From positions 128,991,023 through 129,055,022 of the forward strand of contig JAVGWX010000003.1 in assembly GCA_036924085.1 (NCBI GenBank): DNA of 64,000 nt. Reading direction: 5' to 3'. Positions within the stretch are counted from its first letter, which is position 1. Each line of letters opens with the position of its first letter. The DNA comes from Ariolimax columbianus. Taxonomy: Eukaryota; Mollusca; Gastropoda; Stylommatophora; Arionidae. Shown piece after piece: positions 32,816-43,899 of this stretch. The position numbers and the translations under genes were made by a program. The notes below the pieces were generated by a model. That model saw only the letters and a program-made list of their open reading frames with translations, made no database searches and was not told the DNA's origin.

Positions 32816-34710
32816 GCAATTTCTATTGACCAAAAACTCAAGATCCTGAAAATACTACACTGGAATGCGGAGGGAGTCATTAACAAAAAGCTTTCCCTAA
32901 CACATCACCTGCATGAAGGTAAGATTGACGTGGCATGTATCCAGGAAACGCACCTCAACAATAATCATAAATTCTCAATCAGAGGATACCAGACCTTCCG
33001 TCTCGATAGAGAAGGTCACAAAGGAGGGGTCCTGATACTGACCCGAAACTGCATACCGAGTAGCGCGGTATCTGTCAATCACATCGGACAAGCATAAATT
33101 GTAGGAGTTGACATAATGGCTCAAGAGACGAAGCTCCGCATTTTCAATCTGTACGGACCACCAAATAAAGACCTATCGCTCTCGAGTATGGAAGTCAAAG
33201 ACTCCAACTGCATAGTAGTTGGAGATTTCAACAGCCACTCGGAGAGATGGGGATACTCGGACACAGACAGCAGAGCTGACGAAATGGAAGATTGGGAGAT
33301 AGATATAAATCTCTCCCTAATCAATAGGCCGGAGGATACCCCTAGTTTCTATTCTAGAACATGGCATACCACCTCGACTCCAGATTTGGCCTTCTCCACA
33401 CAGGACATACACCATAAAATAGACCGCCAGGTGCTAAACCAACTGGCAGGTAGCGACCACAGGCCGATCAGGCTAGACATTGATATGGAAGTAGGCCCAC
33501 AGGAAACAAAACCGCTCCCACATTGGAATTACAAACGAGCCGACTGGGACAGATTACCAATCTTGACAGATGGGCTGTGTGAAACCATAAACACACGAAA
33601 CAACAAAATGAAGCCCATGGTGGAAAGCCTAAGCAAGGCAATAATGCAAGCCGCCACTGAAACCATCCTAAGAGGAGGTAGGAAAAACTATAAGCCCTAT
33701 TGGAATGATGAGTTGCAGAAACCGGAAGATGCAATCACAAATGCTAGGAACATGGCAGAGCGAGAACAATCTATGGAGGCAAATATCGCCCTCAAAGCCG
33801 CCACGGCGAAATACAAATACACCCTAAACCAAACAGCAAGAGAGAGCTGGAAAAACAAAACTGAAAGTCTCAACCTAGACAAAGAAGGGAACAAGCTATG
33901 GAAGCTAGTCAGAGCCATGAACGACGAAACCCCTTCAAACAAACACATTTCCATCAAGCAGGGCGAAAACTTGCTCACAGGAAAAAAAGCCGCAAACGCT
34001 TCTGTAGAACACTATGCCAAAGCAAACCACATCGAGGTCCCTGCAGATAGGCATACATACATTAGTGAAGAGCAAAAAGGGGCACGACAACATCAATACG
34101 GCACCAAAAGAGCATATGATCGCCAAATTAACAATGAGTGAAATGGAAGAGGCCATGAGAACATTAAGGAAAAGGAAATCTCCCGGAAAAGACGGGATAA
34201 CAAACGAAATGCTGATGGGGCTGGGCCAAACAGCGAAGAGGAAACTGCTATCGGTCCTGAACCAAAGCTGGAAAAGGGGAATTGTACCTCAGGCATGGAC
34301 AGACGCAGAAATGGTGACACATAAAGAAAATGAAAGCCATACAGTCCTGCTTACAGATGCTCTGGCCGTAGTCACAGCGCTAAAAAGCCAGAAAAACACT
34401 AAGCTTAATGACTTAAGAGCAGCACTCTATCAACTATGCCAGCAGTCCGCCCAAAAAAGGGAAGTGGTACAGTGGGTCTCATCACACTGCAACATCCAAG
34501 GCAACGAGGATGCAGACAGACTGGCAAAAGAAGGTGCAAGCCTATGACCGCTGAACATCTGCTGCAGAACTGCCCGACATACGAGGATGAGAGAGAGCAG
34601 ATGTGGCCATCACCAGTGGAACCACAAGACAAGCTCTATGGCAGTGTCGACAGCCTCAGGATGACCGCCGTTTTTTTGGAAAAAATAATGGTTACTGTCT
34701 GACTGCGTAC
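32816..34710 (+). pseudogene. I-like LINE ORF2: endonuclease, deleted RT, partial RNase H, zinc knuckle
   Basis: Endonuclease: 'LKILHWNAEGVINKKLSL', 'DVACIQETHL', 'GGVLILTRN', one TAA stop at 33095-33097, then (33116-34080) 'LRIFNLYGPPNKD', 'VVGDFNSHSERWGYSD', 'STPDLAFST' and 'GSDHRPIRL'. A one-base frameshift near 34080, in an a/g run, joins the frame holding 'LRKRKSPGKDGITNEMLMGL' and 'SWKRGIVPQAWTDAEMV', the start of the RT fingers. The frame then jumps directly to the RNase H block 'VLLTDALAVVTALKSQKN' and 'WVSSHCNIQGNEDADRLAKE'. The whole RT palm, including YADD, and the first RNase H acidic residues are deleted. A second deletion removes about 245 bp before 'MTAEHLLQNCPTYED'. The protein cannot have been catalytically active. 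Confidence 0.9.
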
Positions 34711-34734
34711 GAAGAAGAAGAAGAAGACGAAGAA
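34711..34734 (+). repeat. (GAA)n tail of the chimeric insertion
   Basis: 'gaagaagaagaagaagacga' + 'agaa' follows the ORF2 stop and 'ctgcgtac'. The parallel tail at 22799-22842 follows 'cagcgtac'. Confidence 0.9.
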
Positions 34735-34748
34735 GATCAGCCATAGAT
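34735..34748 (+). repeat. Target-site duplication, right copy (14 bp)
   Basis: 'gatcagccatagat', identical to 29381-29394. It is followed by CA-rich DNA that resembles the left flank. Confidence 0.88.
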
Positions 34749-35335
34749 TGCATCACACGCACACATAACAAAGATCAGCAGACACGTACGCACCACTAAC
34801 ACTACAAGAGATCGTATACATTAGGAGATATACAACCATAACCAAGCATATGCGTGGGATGTTCACTAATGTTATATAGTTGGCGGAGTTCTAGGCTCTA
34901 ACACTTCAAAGTATGGGTTTGTTAAAGCACTAAGACACATTGATTCCAACACGTATAATATAGCTTTTATTTGGTTCGAAGTACAACAGCAATTTCTTGA
35001 CTATACAAAGAAACTGATTCACACACCTTGTTTTCAGAGCCTATGACGGTCAACTTTGTCGTATAACTAATCTATTTTAACTTTGTAAACCAAGACTTCT
35101 AGTGAAAATTACATGAATGTTGTTCTAATCTAATCTACTCTCAGGATTGTGATCTCTTGGTCTAAATGAACTTTCTTCTGTTTCCGTTCTCTACCGATCG
35201 GTTTTTAAGAACAATTCTTTCTTTATCACTGCTGCTTTTCAGAACTTCTGTAACTTGCGCTTTTCGCAAAAAAATACAGACTGCCTCCTTGACTGATAAC
35301 TGCAGGAATTTGCCTCCAGCAAGACAGAATTCGTA
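34749..35335. other. Non-coding DNA
   Basis: No gene recognised. A CA-rich start continues the pre-insertion flank. Confidence 0.4.
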
Positions 35336-35605
35336 AAGATAGTTTTTCTTGAATGATTTCAATCCAAGTCTATGGTTTTTCTTGACTGATTTCAATCCAA
35401 GTCTATGGTTTTTCTTGACTGATTTTCATCCAAGTCTATGGTTTTTCTTGACTGATTTCAATCCAAGTCTATAGTTTTTCTTGACTGATTTCAATCCAAG
35501 TCTATGGTTTTTCTTGACTGATTTCAATCCAAGTCTATGGTTTTTCTTGACTGATTTCAATCCTAGTCAATGATTTTTCTTGACTGATATCAATCCAAGT
35601 CTAGA
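35336..35605. repeat. 33-bp minisatellite, about eight units
   Basis: Unit 'tttttcttgactgatttcaa' + 'tccaagtctatgg', well conserved, with decay at both ends. The minus-strand frame at 35162-35395 runs out of the array and is not called. Confidence 0.94.
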
Positions 35606-36509
35606 AAACGAACTAGAATACTTTTTCTAATTGATGCATTGCCTTTGAAGCTACTGAAAACTAAGGAATATCTCTGCTGCGAGACAAAAATTCATAGAGA
35701 TGGTTTCTCTGGACTTGTGTCACCGCTGGTTTTAAATTTCTGTGAGTTTAATTAACTTACTTTAATGATATAAATGCAATGTTCTGCGACTCACACGTGG
35801 ACGCCTTGTCTTGTAGAATATGTTGGTCTCGTCAGCTTCTCCATTCGTGAAGTGCCTATTACCTCTTCTCTGGTTACTAACTGAGTGAATGCTCAAATAA
35901 CAAAATCTCAATCTCGAATAACCCTCTGCCGGAGTTTGGGCTTGGATAAATATTGCTTATAACGATTTCCGAGTGGAATACCTCGTAGCACTTTGGACAA
36001 TCACCCAGTAGACCCGACAATGACTGAAATTTCTCCCTTGTATTAGCTCTGCCCAGGTTGTGAGCCTACTGTGTGCAGGGGATTACACAGAATAGTCAAA
36101 CCGTCTGGAAAAAACTATGGTTTAGCCAGTAAGTTTAAATATGCTAATTTATTCTAGCCTTGGCTCAGCTGTCCATACTCAGACCATCGCTTTGTTCTCC
36201 GGTAGTCGACTTGTGAATATAATATTTAGGCAACCAGTACCCCCAACGATATTAAAAAGAATAAATGACTAAAGAGTCACAGAGATCACAAACGATACGG
36301 AGACACACGGGACATACCATAGGTACCAACCGGGATATGGAGATGCACAGAATATACCATTGGTACAATTAGCAATACGTAGAAGTACAAACATTGGCAC
36401 AAACATCACCAGCGATACGAAGAAGCACAGAACATACCACACACAGCGCTGCAAATATGGAAAAGCTCCGAACATACCAAATGCACTCCCAAAAACAAAT
36501 AGGCCCCCT
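35606..36509. other. Non-coding DNA
   Basis: No coding feature. 36250-36480 holds loosely repeated 'gatacgaagaagcacagaac', 'ataccat.ggtac' motifs, a decayed tandem repeat with units of about 50 bp. Confidence 0.4.
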
Positions 36510-36550
36510 CTTCCCCCCCCCCCCCCCCCCCTCCAAAAAAAAAAAAAGAA
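36510..36550. repeat. Poly-C / poly-A tract
   Basis: About 20 C, then about 15 A. Homopolymers of this kind are error-prone in assemblies. Confidence 0.9.
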
Positions 36551-37985
36551 CATATAGAGGAGACAATTTTGAACACCACCAACATACGACATTGACAAAT
36601 AACGCCAGTCGAATATGGGCATCAATATATTCAGACATTTACAAACACTTAACATATAGAGTGTATGCTAGCAGTAGCATATGACAAATGCTCACGACGA
36701 TACAGACAAGACTGCGCGGAAGGACAGAAAGGCTCGCAGACACTCATGTTCTTACATACACTTCTAATTAAAAGAACAAAGAAAAATACCACATTACACA
36801 TACAGTAAAAGTGTACAGACACAACAATGTTTCCAATTTTTATTTTTAAACTATACAATATCCCCACACGTACAAGCTCACGCATATACGCGCACACACG
36901 GGCTACACACACAAACCATCCCACATTCACACACACATCCAAGCAGACATCAACAAAAACGCACAAAGACACCCAGCTAGCATGAAAGAAAACCAGTTAC
37001 CAGGCCCAAAAACTAACGATCACAGACAAATGGAAACTGTTTACTTAGATATAAAGTCTGGCAAGATAATCCAAACTTTTTAACAGAAAAAAAACTGTCC
37101 AGCACAATTTTCTCTGGGCTACAAATGGGCCTGACATTGCAAGCGTGCTGCTTCTCCCGCAAGCCAAACGAGCTTGTCTCTGGGGACTCGGGAGACTGAT
37201 GGTTTCAACCTTCCTTTTGGCTCTTTTGGGCCTATTCTTGCATTTTTATACACACAACCTCACAAGAACAGTCTCTCTCTCTTTCTCTCTTTCTCTCTAG
37301 CTCCCTCTCTCTGTGTCTATTTTGTCTGTCTGTATACATCTGCCTTCGACGATTTATGTATGTGAATGTCGTAACTGGATGTGTAATTGATTTGTTACTA
37401 TCTAAAAGTTGAGAGTTATGTCTGAACCATACACCGTAGAATATCACGGAATCATGTCATTGAATAAAAAACTTAGCTCGAGTGTTTTAACGAGCGAATT
37501 GGACTTTGACGAGTCGGTACGAGAATCTGACAATCAATTATATATTCTTGAGTGCAATAATAATACACGCAAGAGACTTCGGCAAAACGCAAAGTCAAAG
37601 TTGGCTGGCAAAGCAAGTATGGACGTTACAGTTATTTATTAGTCGAACTGAGCAGCAATTTTCTTTCGTAGCTTAAGGGCTGAGTTCAGTCCTCTCCCAT
37701 ATGTTTCCGTATTCTAAACTGCGAGTTGATACCAGATTTACAGTTGGAGACTGCAAGGCGGCGAGGAAGGGACTCTTTAAAGCAACTTAAATAAAGGTGT
37801 TATTTATAATAATGAAATCCTCAACACTTTATCCCAGAAGACATAGTGTGCTATAGAATTAATTATATCTAGTTTATTCGTATATACGAATATCGACAGC
37901 CGTGTACTGACATTAATACTTCAACATACTTTGATCAGGAAAAGGGGGGGGGGGGGCGATGCCGCTAACGTGTGGTTAGACAAAA
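36551..37985. other. Non-coding DNA
   Basis: CA-rich around 36880-36950, CT-rich at 37270-37300, and a poly-G run at 37945-37956. The plus-strand frame at 37409-37642 (77 codons) has no recognisable domain. Confidence 0.4.
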
Positions 37986-37987
37986 AA

Positions 37988-38310
37988 CACTGATCAGACA
38001 ATGTTAGATAGGGTCAGGAGAAATATATTGGCCAAGACCATCACCGGACCTCTCGTTGATCGTCCTGGAAACGGGCTGTTGTCGAGGACAACAGTCTGGC
38101 TAACAAGGTGAGGTTCGACGCGATCCCTGTAGTAGTGCGCGGCACGCAGATGAAGCCAGGCATAGCCCAACCACCTGGAGGACCCCGGTCCACCTTCATT
38201 AGTACGCTCGAGATGTGAGGAAAGCTACCACAACCTGCCACTTAAAGCCCTTTTCGGGATGCACAAAAGAGTAACCTACTCATTGTGGGCATTCGCAAAC
38301 AACAGCCTTG
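37988..38310 (+). repeat. Dispersed repeat family C, copy 1
   Basis: Blocks 'cactgatcagacaatgttag', 'acagtctggctaac', 'gatccctgtagtagtg', 'acgcagatgaagccaggcat', 'ccacctggaggaccccggtc', 'cattagtacgctcgagatgt', 'gaggaaagctacca' and 'gagtaacctactcattgtgg' recur at 39000-39325 and 52200-52545. The 3' end is 'gcaaacaacagcc', a (caa)n-type tail. About 320 bp; probably a SINE or short MITE-like element. Confidence 0.75.
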
Positions 38311-38860
38311 ATTAGGGATTGTACAACTAAACAGTGAAATTAGTTCAATAAACATTAACATTATAGATATAGCAAATCCTACATTCAAATTCAAAATGTA
38401 TTGCTAGCGGGGATGCAATGGACACCTAGTTGTTTTATTATTTCCAGTTCGATGTTTATGTACCCCTTTTTACGATAGAAATTATTTTTCTAATCATCAT
38501 GGTAATTTTTGAGAATTAATTAAAATAAAATATTATCCTTGCTTGTTTTTGTGTCACGATTTAAAGCAAGCACACGCAGATGTAGGCAAAAATAGATCGT
38601 TATGTCGCTTATTACTTTTGCTGGTGTAAATAGGGAAGATTTATGCGATTTAGTAATAAAGGCCGCTTGCCCCTGCAGCTTTCACGCACTGTACAGGCTT
38701 GATGTCACATCACCTCTTATATAAAAAATCCAATATCTTACGGAGGTTTTGAATACGAATCCCTCGCTCCCTCGTGATCACATGACCGACAGCCAATCAG
38801 CTCCGCCAGTTGCAACTCACAGATAAGATAGATTTGTGTACCTTCACATTAGGGACAGTG
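38311..38860. other. Non-coding DNA
   Basis: Nothing recognised. Confidence 0.35.
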
Positions 38861-38864
38861 TACA

Positions 38865-38960
38865 CTTGAACGGCTAGTGTGTACTTCTCGTATCAAACGC
38901 TCTATGTTCAATATCCGGCCTCAACGGGTCCCAGTCTACTCCGCTGTAAACACCCATTTT
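38865..38960 (+). repeat. tRNA-derived SINE relic
   Basis: 'tgttcaatatccggcctcaa' (B-box-like) followed by 'cccagtctactccgctgtaa' parallels 6775-6830. The A-box side is poorly preserved. Confidence 0.35.
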
Positions 38961-38999
38961 GACTTTGGAAGCAGTTACAAGGACGTGTCTCAGCAGAAT

Positions 39000-39330
39000 G
39001 AGACAAATATACTGATCAGACATGTGAGTCAGGGTCAGGAAAAAATATACTGTCGAAGACCCTCACCTCGGCTTCCTAGTAGCCCTCCCTGGATTCATAG
39101 CAGCCTGGCTAACGGAGTGGGGGATTGACGTGATCCCCGTAGTAGTGAGCGACACGCAGATGAAGCCAAGCATAGCACAACCGCCTGGAGAACACCGGTC
39201 CACCTTTATCAGCACGGTCGATATGTGAGGAAAGCTACTGCAACACGCCACCCGAAGCCCTGTTCAGGGCGCACAGACGAGTAACCTACTCATTGTGGGT
39301 ATTGGAAACAACAAACAACAACAAACTCAC
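39000..39330 (+). repeat. Dispersed repeat family C, copy 2
   Basis: All family C blocks are present in order: 'atactgatcagacatgtgag', 'cctcacctcggcttcctagt', 'gatccccgtagtagtgagcg', 'acacgcagatgaagccaagc', 'ctcattgtgggtattgg'. The tail is (aac)n at 39305-39325. Confidence 0.78.
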
Positions 39331-39344
39331 CGTTAGACACATGT

Positions 39345-39540
39345 CTTCAACATGCGACAAGTTATTCTGTCCTGGTTCATCCGTTTCCTCACTGACCACG
39401 TCCTTCCTGTTTCCTTTATGTTTGTCTCAAACTCTCTTCTCCATGTGTGTGTTGGTCTACCTCTACATCTCTTGCTTTGGGTATTCCAGAACAGAGAATG
39501 TCTTGTATTTCCACCAATGTGTGTCCTGAATGTGTGTCGT
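39345..39540 (-). pseudogene. LINE reverse transcriptase C-terminal relic
   Basis: The minus strand reads in one frame 'TRHSLFWNTQSKRCRGRP', 'THTWRREFETNIKETGRTWS', 'RMNQDR'. This matches the ...AL.WNPQGKR.RGRP..TWRR..E...K..G.TW......DR segment of animal non-LTR elements. About 60 residues, with no catalytic motifs. Related to 17300-17485. Confidence 0.65.
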
Positions 39541-39544
39541 ATCT

Positions 39545-40094
39545 TACACCAGCGACTTCTCCTCCTGTTATATTCAAATGATACATCTCTGGTTTATTCC
39601 AAAACATCTACATTAGGGATCCCATCTCATTACACAATGCCAATCTTTAAATTTTGCGCAGGCCCCCAATTATTAAAGCACGTGCCTTTTTCGCTGTTGT
39701 TCTTGTTGTTGTCTCTTGTCAGAGCCATGCAAAATAACGAAATTTACTTTGGAGTTGAAGATTTGTATTTTTGTGTCGGTTTTAATATATTTTGCTTTCC
39801 ATAAGTTTCAAATTCAATGATAGTTTTCCTTGCCGTCTGTATTCTTGCTGTGATACCTCTATTTGTACCTCACACTTTACCGTTAGCGCTATCAGTCAAT
39901 CTATGGATGATTGCACATCTAAAAGCGATTTATCTCAGAAAATAATAGAATTGTCGTTAGTTAGAAACTATAGTGATTGCCCTTATATTCCCTTTAGAAC
40001 GTAAATGATATAACAGGTAGCTGATATGCGACAAAATAAATATTACAATTATCAATCTAGCTTGTGTAAATTTAAGATAGTTTTGATTAGATAT
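39545..40094. other. Non-coding DNA
   Basis: Nothing recognised. The long plus-strand frame at 39352-39804 is antisense to the LINE relic and not a gene. Confidence 0.4.
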
Positions 40095-40357
40095 GAAGTT
40101 ACTTTAGTATTATGTTAGCAGTATACGCCGACGTTTCTCGGAAACTGATATTACTTTAGTATTATGTTAGCAGTATACGCCGACGTTTCTCGGAAACTGA
40201 TATTACTTTAGCATTATGTTAGCAGTATACGCCGACGTTTCTCGGAAACTGATATTACTTTAGCATTATGTTAGCAGTATACGCCAACGTTTCTCGGAAA
40301 CTGATATTACTTTAGTATTATGTTAGCAGTATACGCCGACGTTTCTCGGAAACTCAT
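40095..40357. repeat. 52-bp minisatellite, five units
   Basis: Unit 'gatattactttagcattatg' + 'ttagcagtatacgccgacgt' + 'ttctcggaaact'. 'gatattac' occurs at 40147 and 40199. The copies are almost identical, so the expansion is recent. Confidence 0.95.
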
Positions 40358-40369
40358 ATTGTCACATTC

Positions 40370-40759
40370 TTCTTCTTCTCCTTCTTCTTCGTGGCCGTTG
40401 TTGTGGTTCACTCTCAAACTCTCTCTATGGTTACCAAGTCGTAAAAAGAGCTTTGCAAGTAGCAGAATGTAGTCCGGAGAACGAATTACGCTATATCGCA
40501 GTTTACAGATTGATTGTGACATTTGCACCTTTTGGACCGACACATCCGACTTTAGCATGGCTTTTTGGGGTACCGGGTTAGCCTTCCCTTTACCATCCCT
40601 TCTTCTTAGCCAGTCTGCTCTGTTGCAGCTTGTTATCCAGGATCAGAAAGTGGAGGTGGAGAAGGGTCTAGACAGCTCTGTGTCACTGGTCTTGACACTA
40701 GCATTCAGCTTTGAATTGCTGACTGCAACCGCTCCTGCATAGCTTATCATCTTGATTCC
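40370..40759 (-). repeat. SINE-B copy, minus strand
   Basis: Reverse complement matches the SINE-B at 44753-45110 along its length: 'catcttgattcc' (5' end, plus-strand view), 'gcttgttatccaggatcaga', 'gttagcc', 'gacacatccgactttagcat', 'gaatgtagtccggagaacga', and tail 'cttcttcttctccttcttct' at 40370. Near-identical flanks 'attgtcacattcttc' (40358) and 'attgtcccattcttc' (40760) are a likely target duplication with one mismatch. Confidence 0.82.
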
Positions 40760-40774
40760 ATTGTCCCATTCTTC

Positions 40775-42115
40775 AGACACCAAAGAAGGTGTTTTATTTG
40801 TGTTACATTTGAATCTCATGCTTACCAAAATAGATTTACAAGAAACTATTCAAACACTTTCTGTGGTGTTTCGTTAGTACTATTGTTTCAACTTTATTTT
40901 TTTTCAGAACCTGATGTATCAGTAGCTCTTTACACATCTATAATATCTTAAGAAAAACTGATTCCCCAAACGCTACAAAGTTCAGCAGTACTGCCATAGC
41001 CGACCTTCAAGTCGTAGGTATTGCCTCTGGCTTCTTCAGAGGACATAAGTCTGTTTGAATTTGAAAACTATTTAACCTTCCCCGTGGGTGTCTCCAGCCG
41101 AGTGGCTTCAACGCAATGTACACCATTTGCTGAGAAAATAAATTTGCCTGTTTTTTTTTCTCAGTCTATCTTTGTTTCTGGTCTCTTCTTCTCCTTTTTC
41201 TTCTTCTTCTTCACTTTCTCACTTTATATTTAATCACATCCCCCTTAATTGAAAACATAATCAGTGACCAACTTACTGTCGCTTCCCTGACTTTACGTCA
41301 TCCCATTTTTCTTGTTCTGGGTAAATCTCTATTTTATGTTTAACATTTTCCATGGTAATCATCTAGATTAATTTGATCTCTATGTGTTTTCTTCTGTTCC
41401 TAAGATGTTATGTTAGGAATATTGGTCGCCTTTTATTACATTTGAAACTCCATTAAACTGACAGTCTTGCTTCCGTATACGACCATAGTCACGTGATTGT
41501 TCTGACTTTTTAAAATGCTTGTAACAATTCTAAAGTAATCACGTGGTCTTAAAACGGTGTGTCACGTGGTATTCAGACGAGTGAGTGATGTTGAAGAAAT
41601 GACGTCCTTCAGTTTCAGTTTTTTGTATTGTTTCAGTAATACTGTCTTCTTACTCCTCCCATCATTCTTTCCTTTTATCAAGTGTGGGACATCCACTTCC
41701 GGACTGAACCGTGATAGGTTGCAATTTTATATCTTGTTCATTTCTTTAGCTCTATTTATCTATATGTCATAATGTCACCAATGCCTTTTATGGTCCTTTT
41801 ATAAAGATATCTTTTACCATTTTTACACATTCTGGAATCTAATGATTTATTTTATTTTCAAGTCTTTATTAATTGTCCAGTTTTGATTAACAATGTGTAG
41901 TACCAAAAAACAAAAGACAACAGATCAAGATAGTTAGAACGAGCCACTCCAACGGGATACTTTTCATGTGAAATTCTCCAAGTGCGTGAAACAGGCTCGA
42001 TACATTATCAGGAACCAATAAACCAACTGTATTTTACATTTTTCAGTTTTCCATTTGTATGTATAATATCAATCATAAAAACATATGTGATTGTACTATT
42101 CTTGAGTTCTTAGTC
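40775..42115. other. Non-coding DNA
   Basis: T-rich stretches, no gene recognised. Plus-strand frames at 41021-41233 and 41557-41772 are Phe/Ser-rich composition artefacts. Confidence 0.4.
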
Positions 42116-42117
42116 GT

Positions 42118-42285
42118 GTAAATCAGCTATAGATGGCGCCTAACTGGCTGGGGGTCTACTTAACTTTAGTATTTGAGTCTATTACGGTGAACTCGCACAT
42201 CGGTTAAACCACCCTCCAAGAAACTGGTTGTATACAGACTGTATAGCCTTCTAAACCAGTATATAGACGTTAAGTTCAGTTATAA
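42118..42285 (+). repeat. SINE-A, short form with CR1-like 3' hairpin tail
   Basis: 42118-42215 carries the SINE-A middle ('cctaactggctgggggtcta', 'tatttgagtctatta', 'gaactcgcacatcggttaaa'). It then passes via 'ccaccctccaag' into 'aaactggttgtatacagact', 'gtatagccttctaaaccagt', 'atatagacgttaag', the 3' end of the CR1-like LINE. The 5' third of SINE-A is absent. The same fusion occurs on the minus strand at 57437-57562. Confidence 0.75.
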
Positions 42286-42289
42286 TTTG

Positions 42290-43000
42290 AAAGACCCTTT
42301 AACAAAATTATGATCGTATTTCTGATTGGCGAATACGATTAAAAGGCAGGAGATGACATGCCTAGCTACATTCCTATTGATTGTCCCACAAGCACCCGTG
42401 TAGCTACCATCACCTGCAGTTTCTCATGGCCATGGCATTTGAAAGCTTTTCCCCAACCCTTTACTAATCTTCTATGAAGTTAACTTTACATACAGTTGCC
42501 TTTGAGTCCATTCATGTATTTTTTCATACCGATCTTTCATTGAAAATCCTTGATTGGATGCTATCATCCTTGATTTTGAATCGCATGATTACATATTTGT
42601 TGACCTAATTAACATTTCTAACAGTGAGTCTGCTGTGATCTTGTACGACTCTGTTATATCCTTCATTGCACTCATGCCCTTTATCTACTTCACGAAACTA
42701 TAATACGGTTTTTGTACAAGAATAAATGCACATGCTCTTTTTCACATCTTATTTTTACACACATTTAATATAAAAAATGTATATATAATCTTTCGGAGAC
42801 ATAACTACAAACATCGAATCTTTCTAACTATGACTGTAATCATGTGTTATCGAAATATCAGTTTTCTACCACATTTGTAGTGAGCTGAACCACTTAAATG
42901 ATATCCTGCGATTTAGTTTTCTACTACTGCTTCAGTTTTAGATCAAATATATATTACTGTTTTTCTCGCTCTGACTTTTGATAGACTTACACCACTCTTG
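42290..43000. other. Non-coding DNA
   Basis: Nothing recognised. Confidence 0.35.
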
Positions 43001-43004
43001 TTCG

Positions 43005-43300
43005 TCCATTTATACGTCACAATCGAATTTATCTTTCACAAATTTTATCGTCACAACCGAATCTATCTTTCACATTTTTGATCGTCACGACCAAATCAAT
43101 CTTTCACTAATTTGATCGTCACAATCGAAACTATTTTTTCACTTATTTTATCATCACAACCAAAACTATTTTTCACTTATTTGATCGCCACAACGGAAAC
43201 TATTTTTCACATTTTTGATCGTCACAACCGAATCTATCTTTCACAAATTGGATCATCACAACCGAATCTATCTTTCACATATTTGATCGCATTAGGTCAA
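43005..43300. repeat. Minisatellite, units about 31-34 bp
   Basis: Core 'gatcgtcacaaccgaatcta' + 'tctttcacaaattt', about eight degenerate units. Confidence 0.88.
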
Positions 43301-43899
43301 AAAACTTAGTGGCGGTGCATCCAAAACTACAACGTTATAAATAGCTACATACATAATTATCAGAAGTAGGATATAACTGTCTTCCATTTCCAGATTTTTT
43401 CTTCGAAATAATTCTTCTTCTTGATCTATTACTTACTTCATCTTACCTTCTTGCAACCTCGAACCTTGTCATTTATTTTACAGCACCGTCTGTTCTCACA
43501 TTCCTGTTGCTTTGACCTTCTGATGCGTCACTCTCACTCTTTGTCACTTACCTTGAAGTTTGCATCCCATGTTCCTCTCTAAAGTCACTCACTCTTCCTC
43601 AATACGTGCTAAAACACGTGCAGTAATGGATGGGAAGCCTTGAATGTCAGTCAAAGACTCCTTGTGATTTCTGTTTAATCTTCCAGACAAGAAATGTCCT
43701 TTAACACAAGTCAAAACGTGCCCGGGTCTCTGTGAGGATTTTTGGTTGGTTTTACGTGTTAGAGAATGTATTTTAGAGCCTCCCTTGCCTTGAATAAGCT
43801 TCTGACATAAGCCCATTGATATTTCGTGATCTAAGACAATTTTACCAGTTAATTTGGTCACATATATCTTAATACAAGGTAATTGCACTATATAGCGTA
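43301..43899. other. Non-coding DNA
   Basis: The minus-strand frame at 43589-43888 (99 codons) has no recognisable domain and is not called. Confidence 0.35.

Larger units (their letters stand above)
29395..34734 (+). mobile_element. rRNA-LINE chimeric retro-insertion (5.34 kb)
   Basis: Ordered content: GC-rich ETS-like DNA, 5' two thirds of 18S, a duplicated 18S/28S junction, a 28S 3' end, a LINE 5' region, endonuclease, start of RT, partial RNase H, zinc knuckle, (GAA)n. All parts are in the same orientation. The unit is bounded by a 14-bp perfect direct repeat, and flanking CA-rich DNA is continuous across it. I see the parts and the boundary repeats directly. That it arrived as one retrotransposed molecule is an inference from those boundaries. 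The alternatives are an older rDNA fragment into which a LINE later inserted, which does not explain the position of the duplication, or a resident element family with an rDNA-derived 5' end. Confidence 0.82.

Noticed and set aside
33095..34141. Intact host endonuclease/exonuclease gene
   Set aside because: The domain set and order (endonuclease, RT start, RNase H, zinc knuckle, GAA tail) are those of a LINE, with a stop, a frameshift and deletions.
39352..39804. 150-codon plus-strand ORF with hydrophobic stretches
   Set aside because: Antisense to a recognisable LINE C-terminal relic, followed by composition-driven openness.
43589..43888. 99-codon minus-strand ORF as a gene
   Set aside because: No domain, no neighbouring exon, no repeat family; indistinguishable from chance.
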